A DNA stretch of 64,000 nucleotides from Saccharina japonica (GCA_008828725.1 MEHQ01000585.1:62001-126000); one strand, 5' to 3'; shown: positions 25,334 to 38,700, counted from the first letter of the stretch. Notes: generated by a model from the sequence alone, not told the origin. Made by a program: numbers and translations.

Positions 25334-25540
25334 ACCCTTTCCACCACGTTCGGTTGGTGCCTTGATTTTTTTTTAATCACGAGAAGGCATCAGCCGTTTC
25401 GTCCCTCGTGGACTCGCGTCCAATTGCGCCTACCCACGCTGGCATTACTACTACTGTAGGCGCTCTCGTCAGTTGACTCCTCACTTAGAAGTTTTGCAAA
25501 CCAAACATGTTCACAATCTCACCGCGGTGGGAGTCGAACT
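25334..25540 (-). mobile_element. Older SINE-like copy (unit 2)
   Basis: Duplicate of 19240-19446, offset 6094 bp. Confidence 0.45.
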
Positions 25541-25976
25541 CACAAAAACAAAGCTATATAATAGCAGAGCCCTCGAGAGCAACAGCAACCACGTAGACCA
25601 TGGGGGCTTTACGAGTTGTATATATAAAAAAAAAACACAACAGCTGTGAGCTCGAGGATTTCGTCGACAAGTCCCTGCGATGATGCTTCTACGTATTGAT
25701 CTACCGGGGGACGACATATCGATCGACAACTCAGCCAAGGGTAATCCTTTTGTAACACCGCAGTGGCCTCCCCTCTGAACGGCGGTGAAATATGTGGGTA
25801 AATTTCCCGCCCCGGGGAACGCCTCGTGACATTCCTTCGACACGCGCGGCTAGAGCCTATATATTCTACGTGAATGCTTCGGGCACTTCCCTGCGATGGA
25901 AAGCGCCTGGCCCCGCAAGGCTCCCGTGTTATGTTGACGATTTAAAGCTCTGTTACAGGGAAACTTACCACATCGT

Positions 25977-26016
<40 letters not shown>

Positions 26017-26042
26017 AAGTAGTAGTAGTAGTAGTAGTAGTG

Positions 26043-26073
<31 letters not shown>

Positions 26074-26113
26074 AAGTAGCAGAAGAAGAAGTAGCAGCAG
26101 CAGTAGCAGTAGC

Positions 26114-26151
<38 letters not shown>

Positions 26152-26200
26152 CAGTAGTAGTAGCAGCAGTAACTGCTGTAGCAGTAGTAATAGCAATAGT
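25977..26200. repeat. TAG trinucleotide microsatellite (unit 2)
   Basis: Same tract as unit 1 but two triplets shorter. Confidence 0.95.
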
Positions 26201-26997
26201 AGCGGCGGTTTTGTACAATGAACGCAGCGAAGGAGAAGATGGTTCCAGCAGGGTCTGCGCAAGCTTGGAGACCTCCTCTGCCGTATATAGCTTGTCGCAG
26301 CCCTGGGTGCGAGGTGCGAGTAGTCCAGTTAGATTCGATGGTCACGCATTTACCCGTACACCAGTTCAGCAGTATAGGCTATATGGGATATCCACGACGG
26401 TACGCAGCTATCCCAGTTTCAGAGAAGCAAGGACTGCTCCTGTCTGTAAGACCTGTACAACAATATACGAGTTGATGACTGGGTCAAACTTTAGCCTATA
26501 ACGGTTGATCCGGGAATGCTCGCGAGCGTATGTAACACGCAACCCAATGTTCGTCGAAGGTTCCAAGAACGACACACCTTTTCTGGAAAAGAAGTACGTA
26601 TTGTACGCCACACAGAACGTTACGTATAATACATACCTTGTCAGAATTCGCGCTCGCTTGCTTCTTCTATTGTACTACACCCCGACTGATTCTCGTTTCA
26701 GCGTCTGGAAAAAGAGAAACTATTAATAATAATGGTAGTGTGTGTGTTCTTCACATTAAACCTTCCTTTCTACNCCGTCGACATCCAGTGAAGGGCCTGG
26801 AAACAATATTTGAATTTGCATCAAGAACACACCGATCTATGATAGATTATGTACTTCATATATCCTACATGAGGACATATAAAATCCGTAAGTACGCGCG
26901 ATCGAAGTATTACACTCAGCTAGCAAAGATGAGCTTCGACGAAATCCTCGAGCTCACAGCTGTTGTTTTTTTAATTTTTTTAATATAGGTTTACAAC

Positions 26998-27317
26998 GTG
27001 CCCCGGTGTTAACTGGTAGCACGAGTCTGACGGGCCGGATTGTCGTAGTTCGATCTCTCCCATGGAGGTTTTTATTCTCAAATGACACCGACTGTCGAGA
27101 GCGCATATTTAGCGTGGGTAAGCAAAACTCGACGAGAGTTGACGAGGGAAGAAAGTGCTGAAAACTTCTCGCGATAAAAATGCAAGGCAAGAACCGTAGT
27201 GGGGGGAGGGAGAGGAGCCTACTTTGTGACCCCGGATCTGAGTTAGACCAGGGAGGGAGAAAGACGGAAGTGCGAAGATAATAAATGGATGACAGGAAAA
27301 AAAAAAAAAAAAAAAAA
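26998..27317 (+). mobile_element. SINE-like element, unit 2 copy, many small gaps
   Basis: Counterpart of 20912-21237. The tRNA-like head is damaged by several one-base losses (GTGTTAACTGGTAGCACG, GTAGTTCGATC). The body and A-tail (27298-27317) are retained. Confidence 0.65.
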
Positions 27318-27356
27318 GTGGCAATACATGTCGCCCTAGTAGCAGTGTAGGCGTGT

Positions 27357-27700
27357 TTTTTTTTTTTTTTTTTTTGTCCATCCCATTTATTATCTTCGCC
27401 CTTCCGTTTTCTCTCCTCCCTAGTCGTAACTCAGATCCGGGGTCACAAAGTAGGCTCCTCTCCCTCCTCCCCCACTACGGTTCTTGCCTTGATTTTTATC
27501 GCGAGGGTTCAGCTTCCCATGCTCGGTCGATTAATAGTATCGAATTTGCTAATCACTCTCGCGACTTTCAGTCTAGTCTTAAGATATTTGCAGAGAAATA
27601 AGTTCCTTGCGAGATGCATCTCTGTGGGGGGCTTCGAATGTGACACTGAGCTTAACAAGCTTTGCGATGAGTTACTTGCTAGACCCACGGGGCGACGGAT
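27357..27700 (-). mobile_element. SINE-like element, unit 2 inverted copy
   Basis: Counterpart of 21262-21605, with the poly-T at 27356-27375 as its tail on the minus strand. The tRNA-like head near 27620-27700 is damaged by small gaps. Confidence 0.65.
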
Positions 27701-28164
27701 CATAACGTAGTATGAATGTTATGTTCAGTTTACTAGAATATTTAACTTATATTATATTGATTGAGTAATTTTCAACGATCCCACAAATAGTACACAGCGC
27801 TTTCCTGAATCGACAGCACGTCGATTGTTCCCTGTATACGGGATGTTGTACATCGACTGCATGAGGACATATCAAATACCGAAGTACGCGCGATCGAAGT
27901 ATCACACTCAGCTACGAAGAACAAATGAGTTTCGACGAGAATCCTCGATCTCACGCGAGGGTGGTCGATTATTTTTTTTTCGACCTACGTCAAATTGTTC
28001 AACTTTTACGTTTTGAAAGGGCGGGGGGGTACCTGAGACCATCCCCTCCCTCTACTGCCTACACAAAACCTATAAAATTGCACACAGGGGACGGTAGAGG
28101 CCCGCCCCCCCCCCTGCTTGATACAAGGCCTTCCATACTACTACAATACCAGGGGCGGCCGCAG

Positions 28165-28368
28165 GCCTATGAGCAGCAGCTGCGTAAGGCAGCGACTGCA
28201 GCAGGAGAGTCGAGGGAGAGTAGTGAGCGGTACAAAGGAGCTATGAGCTCGATCGAAGGTGGACCAGAAGGTCCCGAAGAGCCGTGGGATCCACAGGCTT
28301 GGATGGATAAGCACTGCCTGAAGAAGGTCGCGACGGACGGGGCCTCTGTATCAGTCCAGTCAAGATCA
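28165..28368 (+). CDS. Candidate isolated internal exon, unknown protein
   Basis: A 68-codon open segment lies between an acceptor (GCCGCAG at 28164) and a good donor (GTAAGT at 28369). It encodes a charged peptide starting AYEQQLRKAATAAGESRESS, with a Glu/Gly/Pro stretch and a PWDPQAWMDKHC motif. It sits inside an unusually long open frame of 293 codons (27925-28803). The upstream part of that frame is the diverged end of the 6.1 kb repeat and the downstream part is repeat-like, so only this segment looks coding. No neighbouring exon was found on the same strand. It may be a fragment of a gene interrupted by the duplication breakpoint at about 28160, or of a transposon. I do not recognise it. 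Confidence 0.35.
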
Positions 28369-29379
28369 GTAAGTGGTCGCCGCCTTGATGCCCTATACTC
28401 GCCCTGCCCTATATCGTATACTTCGAGTATAGGAGTACCTGGTATCTGGTATCATCAAACTCGTATATACCGGTACGTACCTGTGGTACCTCATATATAC
28501 CATGTTGCCTTGCCTTACCACCGAGCTGCAGCAGCATGCTTGCTCGCACAGGTGAATCTTGGTATACAGCAGCAAGCAGTACTCGTAGCCTTCCCGCAGA
28601 CTACAGAAGTCGAACATTGCAAGCCGTTGCTTCGTGTGTTTCTGGGTGGGGACTTGGATGCCGTATTTAGACGAGCCACGTATGTATTCATACTGGTGTG
28701 GGTAGACCCTTTTACTCACAATCTCGTACAATACATATATCTCGGTAGCACTACTTGTACGAGTAATTGCCCCGGTCTGCCCTACGTGGCGGTACTACGA
28801 CTGTAGTATTAATAGTACCTCCTTAATACTGCACTGCTGCTGCTGTACGTGCGGAGAATATTTATTTTTGACCGGCGCTACAGCAGTATAACCTGGTAGA
28901 ACACTGCGAATCGTTGCTCGGGTTGTTTTATGTTGGTTCTGTGTGGGGACGTGAGCGCCGCGTTGCACTAACCACCTGGTACGAGTAGACAATCTTACTG
29001 CTTCTGTAAATATCCTGTACTTATCTGTCGGAGATGTGATGTTACTCGTACGTTATTTGACTTGTTGCGAGGGTTTGCATCTGCCGGTACTAGCTGTTAC
29101 ACAAAACATACACCGAACTGACCGACACACCCTGCTGGATACACCGGATACACCACCGAGTATAGCACAAGGTATATTCGTACACGAAAAAAAAAAAAAA
29201 AAGTGGTAAACTTTTTTTTTTCGTCTGGGGGGTGGTGTATGATTCCAATCCTGCCTGACGCGTAGCCGTGGGGGGGGGTTAGGTGTATGATATCCAAATC
29301 TTCGGCCGCCCCTGATCTCACAGCTGTTTTTTTTTTTTTTTTTAAATAGGTTCACAATGTGCCAAGCCTTTTACCGTCG

Positions 29380-29490
29380 GGTTATTGTCTGTTCCTTCTG
29401 TTTGTTGGCCGCGTGTATTCCTTCTGTTCGTTGTGGCTGTGTATTCCTTCTGCTTGTTGGCCGTGTGTTCCTTCTGCCTGTTGCTCTTGC
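29380..29490. repeat. Tandem repeat of about 27 bp, four copies
   Basis: The unit contains TTCCTTCTG(T/C)(T/C)(T/C)GTTG. It accounts for the Cys/Leu/Val-rich reading at 29357-29647. Confidence 0.7.
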
Positions 29491-31840
29491 GAGTTTGCCT
29501 GTCGTGACGTCGTACTTCATTGAGCTCCCGGTCCTGGCCGGTCCCTATCTCTGTGATAGTTTGTTTGTTAGTCTACGCATACAAAGAGACGGAAAAACTC
29601 ACGGAAGCACATTCTTCGAATTTTCCGTGGCATTGACCGCGGCGTGAGCACGGTGTTCCGTGCGCGTACCATAGCAACCCCCCAAAAAACGCGTCGATAG
29701 TGCGCCTCTCGACGCGGTGCGCCAAATGGTGTGCCACATTGTTAAATGCCTCCACAATACGTAGTAGATTCACGCCCACTCACTGCTGAAATAATATGGG
29801 CTTGGATGGCCGGCAATCAACCCAATATAGGTAGTAATTGGTCCGTTTTCATATCGGTTGAATGACATTCGTATTCGGGATATTTACAGGATCGGAGGGG
29901 ACATCAACACCTTCCGAGCCAAAAGCCATCTGGCTTTGAGGAAATAATAAAAGCTACTTCTCTTCTACGCTTGGTTTTACGAGCATGTGAGTAACACCAA
30001 GGATGCTTAATAAACAAACCTGCAAGGGGATACTTTGTGTCTCACCTAGTCTTATTACAACACGCTGTCCAACGGGGGGGGGGGGGGGGTTCGGCCGCCC
30101 GTGATGTTGATGTCCATACATACATGCCAGACGTTTGGAGTGCGATATTGTCCTCAAGCCTACCTCCGCAGGGGGTGTGGTGTCCAACGTATACCCCCGG
30201 TGATACAGCAAGCAGTGAAGGTCGGACAACAAACTTAAAACGCACCACGGGGTGTGCTCATGTAGAGGGGTGTGTTATCTAAAAGGGGCGTGTGATATAA
30301 TGCTTGTTTTACAGTACTATGGGAATAAAAGGCCCTCCCGCCCCCACGTCGGTTGGGCCAGGCTGATGCTTGTAGAATGTGAAGATGGTACAGGAGCTAT
30401 ATCAGTGGGGGCTTGTATTCAATAGAAAAACAAAGAGGATGGACACGAATTGTGGAGAAAAAATAGGAGACAAGGGGAAATAAAGTAGAAACGGTGGAGA
30501 TTCAAACAACGCAGGTTGCTTTACGGGAAAATTTACATTTTCAATTGAATGTCTGCGATAGATGGCGAGGAGATGAGGGGGGGGACCCCTTGCTGCTTCC
30601 TAACAGTGGTGTTTTTGTTTGTCGAACGACAGGAAGACATTTAGTTGCTGTTGCGCTGCTGCATCCAGTGTGGTCGCTTGCCGAGCCATTGATTTATCCG
30701 CCGATCCATGCCACTGCTGCACCAGCTCTGAGCGAAAGGCGGACCATACATACGAGCTTAAAGCAAACCAGATATGTATCTCTTCCACGCAGCCGTGTCC
30801 ACGGATGCAGCAAAATACAGGCCATACATATGAATACAACATATCAGATATGCATACTCGTACAATCGGCATCCTTCGCGAGTAGCACCAGACAGACCAA
30901 AACGCATACTGCAATGGCGGACGGTCTTATCAAGTGGTGCATGCGGTAAACATTTACCACGTACTGCAGCTGTAACTACTAACACTACTGCTGACTAAAG
31001 TAATAGAGAATGCTCGACGAGCCGTAGAGTCGCATGCTCATGCTCCCAACTGCCATATTGCCAGGTATCGATGTAGACGCGGCCATGCTGTCTTATGTAC
31101 TCGTATACTCAAATGTGCACATATATACCTCGCGGTATTCGAGTCCTGGTACCTGGTATATTTCGTGTGAATGCTATCGTGCATGGGTGCGTGTTGTGTT
31201 TCGGCGTACGATGCGCTGATTGATACCTGGTATCTCCCGCCGATGCTACCCGTACGTATTGTGTGGAGATCGCCAATTTCAAATCCATAGATAAAGCGGC
31301 ACAACCTCTACCCCTTCTACATTAACATGGGTATCAATTGATTCGTTGACATGTAAGTACGGTTTTCGCCATACATACTGTGTACTGGAAATACATCTTC
31401 TACGACGGGGGGACTCGTGCTATCAACTCTATGATCGAGCTCGACGGTGTGATACACCATCAGTATACCATCGCCAGGTGCGTACACGTTACGACTTGCC
31501 ATAGTGCTTCTCTACTTCCTAGAGCACCGATCCGTACACAATGAACTCGTGCATACATGCGTGTGTACGTGGGTCTATGGGTCTACTCATGTCGTACATA
31601 CCACACAACACATACATACGCCAAATGCTACGACGGCGCTTCCCCTCGTCAGCTCTATGGTAGCATACGTAGTTGATATCACATGTACAAGAAATAGACC
31701 ATTGCTGGTCGTGTAAGCTCTACGTATGATATCATACGTACGTACCAGGTCGTTGATACTAATCTGTCCCTAAATATAATCAACGTGTTTATTGAACATG
31801 AATTCACAAAAGGTGATTATCAAACAATAAATGTACATTT

Positions 31841-32455
31841 TTTCAAGTTTGACATCGATCGACAAACCCAACGAGTGCGTCGTGAACTCTGAACGGATCG
31901 CGCTGGTTAGGGGCTCGGACCCACCCTAGTATCACAGCTATCAAACATCGGTCGAGGATATATGGAGGGCGCCGACTGTAGGCGTCAGATGAAACAACCT
32001 TTGGCAGCTAGTGTGTTTCAAGTTCGACATCGATCGACACACCCGACGAATGCGTCATGATCTCTGAACGGATAGCGCTGGTTGTAGGGGATTGGACCCA
32101 CCCTAGTATCATAGCCATCACATCTCGATCGATTATATGTGGCGGTCGCCGACCAGGCGTCTGATGACAAACACATATGGCAGCTACTGCTGTGTTGAAA
32201 ACAGATTACGAAACTGTCATCATCTCTATGATATCATACGCAGTTGATATCATACAAGAAATAGACCAGTTTTCAAGTTTGACATCTATCAACACACCCA
32301 ACGAGTGCCTCATGAACTCTAAACGGATCGCGCTCGTTAGGGCATCCGACCCACCCTATTAAATCACAGTCATTACACCTCGGTCGATGTTATGTGGCGG
32401 GCGCCGACCAGGCGCTTGATAAGCAAACCTCTGGCAGCTGATATGTTGAAAACAG
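31841..32455. repeat. Three tandem diverged units of about 175-250 bp
   Basis: Units start at about 31841, 32016 and 32271 with TTTCAAGTT(T/C)GACATC. Each holds GAACGGAT(C/A)GCGCTGGTT, GACCCACCCTA and GGCGCCGAC(C/T) motifs. The second unit carries an extra segment (CTCTATGATATCATACG to AGAAATAGACCA) that also occurs before the array at 31650-31705. Confidence 0.75.
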
Positions 32456-35040
32456 GCGACAAAAACGGTCAACCCCTCTGGTAGGATCTCCGACAGTTGC
32501 ACCAGGGAGCTATCAAAATGTGATTTTCGAGTGTGTGTGAGTGATCTTATATTTTAACAACAAGTTTCATATGAATGAAAGCTCTATTTTGAAGTTATTT
32601 TTGAGGCATCATGCTGTCTTTATAATAGATGGAATAGTTGTGAATGCGCGACGACATGATATATCTCGCGAACTCTGGCTGCCTGCCTGCTTGCGTTATC
32701 ACGCTTTGATCTGCACGTGCTTGCTTGGCGGCTTCGCTCAGGGACACTTGCGCTGTGCGGTGTTCGTGGTCAGATATGTTATCAACGACAAGATATTCGT
32801 ACCCATACCGTCATTATGGCTCGCCAACAAGAACTTCAGCAACACCTCCAATGTAAACGTTGTTTGTTGCAAGTTACGCGTGGGATCGCAAAACACTACC
32901 GATTGAGCTGGCGGTCGAAGCGCAACAGTTCGGTAGTGTATTGGGTAAGTTCAGTCGTAAGCGAGAAATATAACTATATATAACGCGTAGTGCGATGCGA
33001 TGGGCGGTCTCGTCTATCGGAGATAGGCACACTGTATGCCACGAAGCGTACCCAACGGACAATCAACAAGCCCATGCGACGGTAGATAGAAGATGGGTTA
33101 CCGCACAAACCGAGGGTTCCCAACATGAAAGGAGATATGCGCCTGGTTCACATGCCGGCTCGGAGAGTAGTACAACGTGCAACCCGAAGAACAGTCCAAT
33201 GGGGTAGGGCATGACACGATTAACACATAACACCACCAATGGGATTGTCAGCACCCTTGAGGGATTCCTCACTAAAGGTGCCCTGTCAGTCGCACATATG
33301 TAGACCCAATAGCACCTGCCACCTACCCGTAGCATGGGCCACTGCGAGTGGCAAGGAGTGCGGTTGAAAACACACGATACCTGGTATACGGGTACACGCA
33401 TTAGTTGGCACGCAAGTAAGATCGGCACATTTTCTCGTTCTATCGTGGTAGAAGTACCCGTAGTAATAATGTTAGCACTGCTGGAGTACCCTGTAGTGCA
33501 GAAGTAGTACTACTGTAAGTAAGAGAGTGGTACAGGACCAGTCTTGGTCGTCGGTTGGCACGGTGTCACTGGGCCGAATGCCTACCTCCACGAGCAAGTA
33601 TCCATGGAATATGCTGAAATTCCGCGAATGCAAAGACCTGTACGGTGCATCTCGCCAGAGTTGCTTGGAGACGGTTACGTACACGGTAATGCCACTTTTT
33701 TCCATCCGCTCTGATGTTTCGCTCGGTCTTGCACCATCTTTGCTCCAGAGTTCACCCTTTTTCTACGTCATCAAACGCCTTCGGAGCCTAAGCTCGTGCG
33801 AGCAGTCGGTTGATTCCGACCGACAGGATGGGCTTGCTGTGGACCGGTTGACCCAATCCAAGGGTCACACCGCATGCCCATTCATGCGAACGTTTCCCGA
33901 GACTAACGCAAACCCGCAGAGTATCCATGCCTCCGAAAAACATGGTGGGTGCGCGAAATCCAAACAGTCCAAGAAAAAAAAATAAAACATGCGCTTAGGG
34001 TGCCGGTGTCTACATACAGTAGACCCAAGGAAACGTTGGTGTTTACTGGTGGTTACATATTCAACTACCGGGCAGACACAAGTATAACAAACTATGAACG
34101 AAACAAAGGCCAGAAACAAAGAATAAAACATACCAATTCAAAATGGCCAAAATAAACTATAAATGAGTGAGACGTCTATAGCACGAAAAATACCTACACC
34201 TCCATCGCCTTGTGCCTTGTTCCCAATATATCACAATGCGTTGGTCTACTCGTTGTCGTGGATACGTACGTCTCGGTATGACAGTATTGCCGAGAGTCAA
34301 GCACATGGGAAACACCTCGACGCTCGTGGAACATCTGGACTGTCAATATACGTTTCGCCGAGCCATGTTAAACACGTTGTCGGTGCTTGAACATTTAGCA
34401 GCATTGAACTATTCAATTGGCATGGTCGATACGTATAAAACTATCGGCCCCCACCTCTCGAAACCTGAATACACTCGGACAAAGAAGACTTCGCAAAACA
34501 AAACATTGCAAGCCGGTGTGAGGGGAACATGCTGAGCTAGTAAACTATTTACAACCTGCGTACGCAGGCAATTCTCCTACGTACCGTCATCAAACACCAC
34601 CATTTTTCCGACACCAAAGCGGTCAGCCCACGAGCACGCACACGAAACATACACCGCTAAACCCGCTGCGCTCCAGGTGCTACATACACGTCACTTGACG
34701 AGGGCACTCACTTTCTTCGCACGTACAACCAGTCATTCTCCCTGCAACCAGTCTTATAACGGTATTACATACACATGCCCAATTAAAGAACACACACCAC
34801 ACACACAGTGACCACGAATAGCTTGAGGCTGTCACGGCAAAGAGAAACGTGGTTTTAGAATCGTACCGAAATCGGCCCAACTAAACTGGTTCTTACCCAC
34901 GTTCCACGTTGACCATGCCCGTGTCGTCGAATTTTGTGCCTGGCACGTTCGACACTCAAGACGTTGTACATGACATACACTGGGCACACTAGTTAAAGCT
35001 CAAGCCGGTGTTGATTAGTGATTAAAAGAGTCAGAGCTTA

Positions 35041-35270
35041 GGGGCGTCAAAACTCGCGGGTCAGGTCGGATGGGGTCGGGTCGTGTAGGGTCGTGTCGGA
35101 TAAGGGCGACTCCACCCGATCCGCGAGAGTTTTAAAACCTCCTGATCCGACCCGATCCGACCCTACCCTACCCTACCCTATCCGGCCCGGCTCGACCCGA
35201 CCCGATCCGATCTGGCCCTACCGGACCCTGCCCGACTCGACCCGACCTGACCAGAGCCGATCTTACCCGT
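35041..35270. repeat. GGGTCGG / CCCGACC degenerate repeat, inverted halves
   Basis: The left part is G-rich (GGTCGGATGGGGTCGGGTCG). From about 35106 the right part is C-rich with CCCGATCC, CCCGACC and CCCTA units. A hairpin is centred on AAAACTCGCGG...CCGCGAGAGTTTT. Confidence 0.8.
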
Positions 35271-35778
35271 GATGTTTAACAACCTTCCGACCGTGGGTCA
35301 TTAGGCATAAAAAACCCTGAAAAACATTACTCTGCTGTCGTGTTGGTCAGTTTAAAACGCCAAACGCGAATCTTCGGCACGCCTATCTACGTGAAACACT
35401 CACAACCAAGTGGTTATACGCACCAACGCAACAATAAGTGGGTTAGGCAACGAAGGGGATGCACATTTGTGGACGTTTTGATGAAACCGTTGAGTGTGAG
35501 ATTTCCCGCATTCGAGTATAAAACGGTTGAGCAGACAAGGCGTATTTCCTACTACTCGATGTCCACACGTACAGCGTGTGCCGATAGCACTCTCGCTGGC
35601 GGCAGGGGTGGATCTGTACCCTTCTCCCGTTAAGGGGGGATGAGAAGGGGGGCCCTGCCCTCTTGTTCGCTGCTCGGTAGAACCAAGAAAACCAGTCCCG
35701 GCGTCCAACATGTTCCAAGCCCAACGTGTGCCAATGCAGTCCATTGGTAGACAGGGCGGAGACAAGACCTTGCTAGAA

Positions 35779-38700
35779 TCAGACATCCTGCAGACAGGAA
35801 CGAAGGAAGCGCAGTAGAAGGAAAGACCAGCAGACATAAGACTCTACCGAGAACCAGGTAATGTATCCGACAGCTTCGAAAAATACTCCGTCACCGTATT
35901 AAACAATAAGTTACATGGTCTTGAACGGCAAGGGATCAGCAGGCCGAAACAAGGGCATTTATCAGGCGGCGACGCTTGCTTCCCGGGCACGTCAAATCTA
36001 AGCGTTTCAGCGCACTCACCAGCTGTTGAACAGGTTGGGTGTCTGATGGTGTGTCCACCCAGTACGGCCGTTCGATTTGCCGGTCCGTGGCATCGACATC
36101 AATTTCTCTCCCGCCCTTGTCGCCGCGCGCCATGGTGCGTTTCAGCGGCCCGGCAAGGGTGGCCGTTACCCCCGTAAACCCGGTAACCCCCGCCACGGTT
36201 TCAGCAGACCTCCTGAAATCGCGAGGCTTCAAGTGAGGGTCCTGACGTGTAGCGGCCACGAAGAATATTGGCCACAGCACCAAGATCAGGTCTGTGCGCG
36301 GCGCATCAGTTGGAAGGGCGGATGGGCACGGGGGGGAAAATAGACGTGGTCAGAGTCATGCCACGGTAGGGGGGCAGCATCATTTTCTGAGCTCCTCACA
36401 TGAGGAGCTCATCATCTCACCCCGAAACACGACTTCGAAGAAATTCGTTCGCGCAACCCGACCAACATTTCTACGCGCTAGTCCTAAACAAAACACACTA
36501 CAAGAAAATATTATACTAACCGGTAGTTCCTCGCTTGAGGAGCTCAACCGGTCAGAAAATGTTGGCCTAAAAAGTGCAACCCCTACCGTGGGATGACTCG
36601 TCAGTGAAGATGAAAAGGCTGCACTCCTTAACGGAAAAGTATCCTGTGTCTTCTTTCGAACATCAAACCCCGTCCGCGTATTGATTTTGTTCTGCGCCGC
36701 TAAAATGAAAGTGTCCTGTTTCCTTCTCTCGAACATCAAACCCGGTCTGCAGATTTTGTTGGTCGCGTCGTCAAAATGACACGGTCCATATATGTACCCG
36801 GCCACATAGTCCGAGCAGTTACCGTGGTGAACGCAGGCAACAGTTTCCCGGGGCAGTTGAGTCGACTAGGTTGCCCTGGGACACGGGGACTCGAGACAAA
36901 CTTGCAATGTGTTCTAAGCACGATATTGTTTTAATCCCCGTGACTACGGTAAGTGGGTGGGGTTCGAAGTGCGCGATCGGCGCATGTTCACACCGCTCAC
37001 ATCAAACTCAACGCTCCGGCACCACTACACCGATTTTGAGATTTTTCAGTTATCATGCGAGAAGGTGTATGTCACCTATTTGATGTGGGTCTACTACGCG
37101 GCTGTGGAAATAAGAGTACATGCCACCAAAGTAGCACTTCAAGCTTCTCACTCGGTCAGCCGCATCCCAAGATAGTCGTTTGATAAAACAAATGTACATG
37201 GGGTAGACCCGCAGTGGAGGGGCTACATCTGCCCAACCATAGTTTCGGAAAAATCAAATAGCAACCCTTATGGCAGTACGCCTGACACCATAACCGCTGT
37301 TGATGGCAACCTCAACCCGGGGGGGGGGGCGTACCCGGAGTGCGTTGCACGTGATTAGTATCACCGAACGTCGACGTTCTTGATCGTTAGGGTCATCGGA
37401 AAACCTACCCCAAAAGCCTCCGATGCTGCCGAGTATCTCTCCGACATTGAGCGGGTCAATTTCTGTGACGATCTCCCACGAATCTGGCTCCTGCTGTATT
37501 TGCACGTCCAAGAAGGCGTAAGGGTCGCTGATGTCCGCATTCACCTGGTCAGGTTCGTTGAGAACATTCGGGAGGGTTGAGGCAGCACAGTCTCAAGCTC
37601 ACACATTACGTACAAAAGCGAACGTACAGCAGATACGGAAATATTAACAAACTGTGTGGCTACCCGTGACCGCCGTTGTTGCTACAATCGGATCTGGTCA
37701 GAAAGCACGTGGCGGTCAATCTCCCAGAGGCAATACCTAGGACCGATTGCAACGATTACGGCATTATGTGCAACATGACTATATGTGCCACCCAATGACA
37801 ACGGTATCGTGCTTGGCCTGAACATGTGGGTCCGGAAAGCTACGAGCTTGCACCTGTCACACAACAAGCACTGTGTGGTCATAATTCCGACTTCTTACAC
37901 AAGGGGAGGTTTAACGTGTCCACTCCACAGCACCGGTTAGGAAGGACAAATAACGGGAAGCTAGTCGAACACCGCATGGACGGTGAGCGTGTTCACAACA
38001 CAGGTTTCGGAAAACGGCTCACGGAAAGCTACTCGAACGTGGTATTGTTGGTGGACCGCAAGGGCGAGGGTGGGGGGTGGGGTTGGGGGCGAGTCCCACT
38101 GGTGCCAAACAAGGACCGGCCTTACCGCATCCTTATGAACAGACGATGTCACCGAGAGAGCCTTGTACGACACACCGTAGTCGTCGTCGATATTTTGCCG
38201 CTCGTTGAGTCCGATGCCCTATTATGCGTGCGAGTGCAGGCACCGGCAGGCGTAAAATAACATATGGACGTGCCGTGAGAAATATATCATTGTTTACGCA
38301 TCAAGCCCTGGTAACGCTGAACGGGCCCCGTCCTTTCTCTACGACCAAGGCGGCAAGCCGCTTTTTTTATGTTATTCTTCGGCTATCGGCAAACATCCCT
38401 GGTCGCGCTATAATGTATTGACTTGGCTCCATCGTTGGGCGACGACGATTCTAGGCACAAGAACACGTTAACGGTACCGCTGTAACGTAAATCGACTTCA
38501 AAGTGGTGGTATCCTGCCCCGCGGGGTTCGAAGTAGGCATAATCGTGTAGCGCGGGAAACCATCACCTTCCTATGTCGAGCGAAAACGCTGCGTGATATC
38601 ATCCATTCTAGGCGCTACACACCGCGATGTACTGGCCCGTCAGCAGAACACTGATACTGCAGCTTTACATAGAGTGACCTAAATGTGTACCAGGTACTCT

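Larger units (their letters stand above)
22172..28160. repeat. Unit 2 of the 6.1 kb direct tandem duplication
   Basis: Second unit. Differences from unit 1 seen in the first 4.8 kb are one base in the telomere-like tract, one extra A at 24345-24363, two fewer TAG triplets, one substitution near 26837 and a site with an N at 26774. From about 26990 on, similarity to unit 1 drops abruptly and includes many one-base gaps. The unit ends near 28160, just before a coding-like exon. Confidence 0.9.
28370..35778. other. Spacer between the tandem duplication and gene B
   Basis: No supported gene. Two diverged related blocks lie at 28540-28690 and 28850-28980 (GAACATTGCAAGCCGTTGC-type motif). There are also a poly-A/poly-T region (29187-29222), the 27-bp tandem repeat, a G run at about 30076, the three-unit array at 31841-32455, and the GGGTCGG repeat at 35041-35270. 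Confidence 0.55.

Noticed and set aside
31841-32455. Possible CRISPR-like array
   Set aside because: Units are long, diverged and without regular spacers, and the window is eukaryotic. This is an ordinary tandem repeat.
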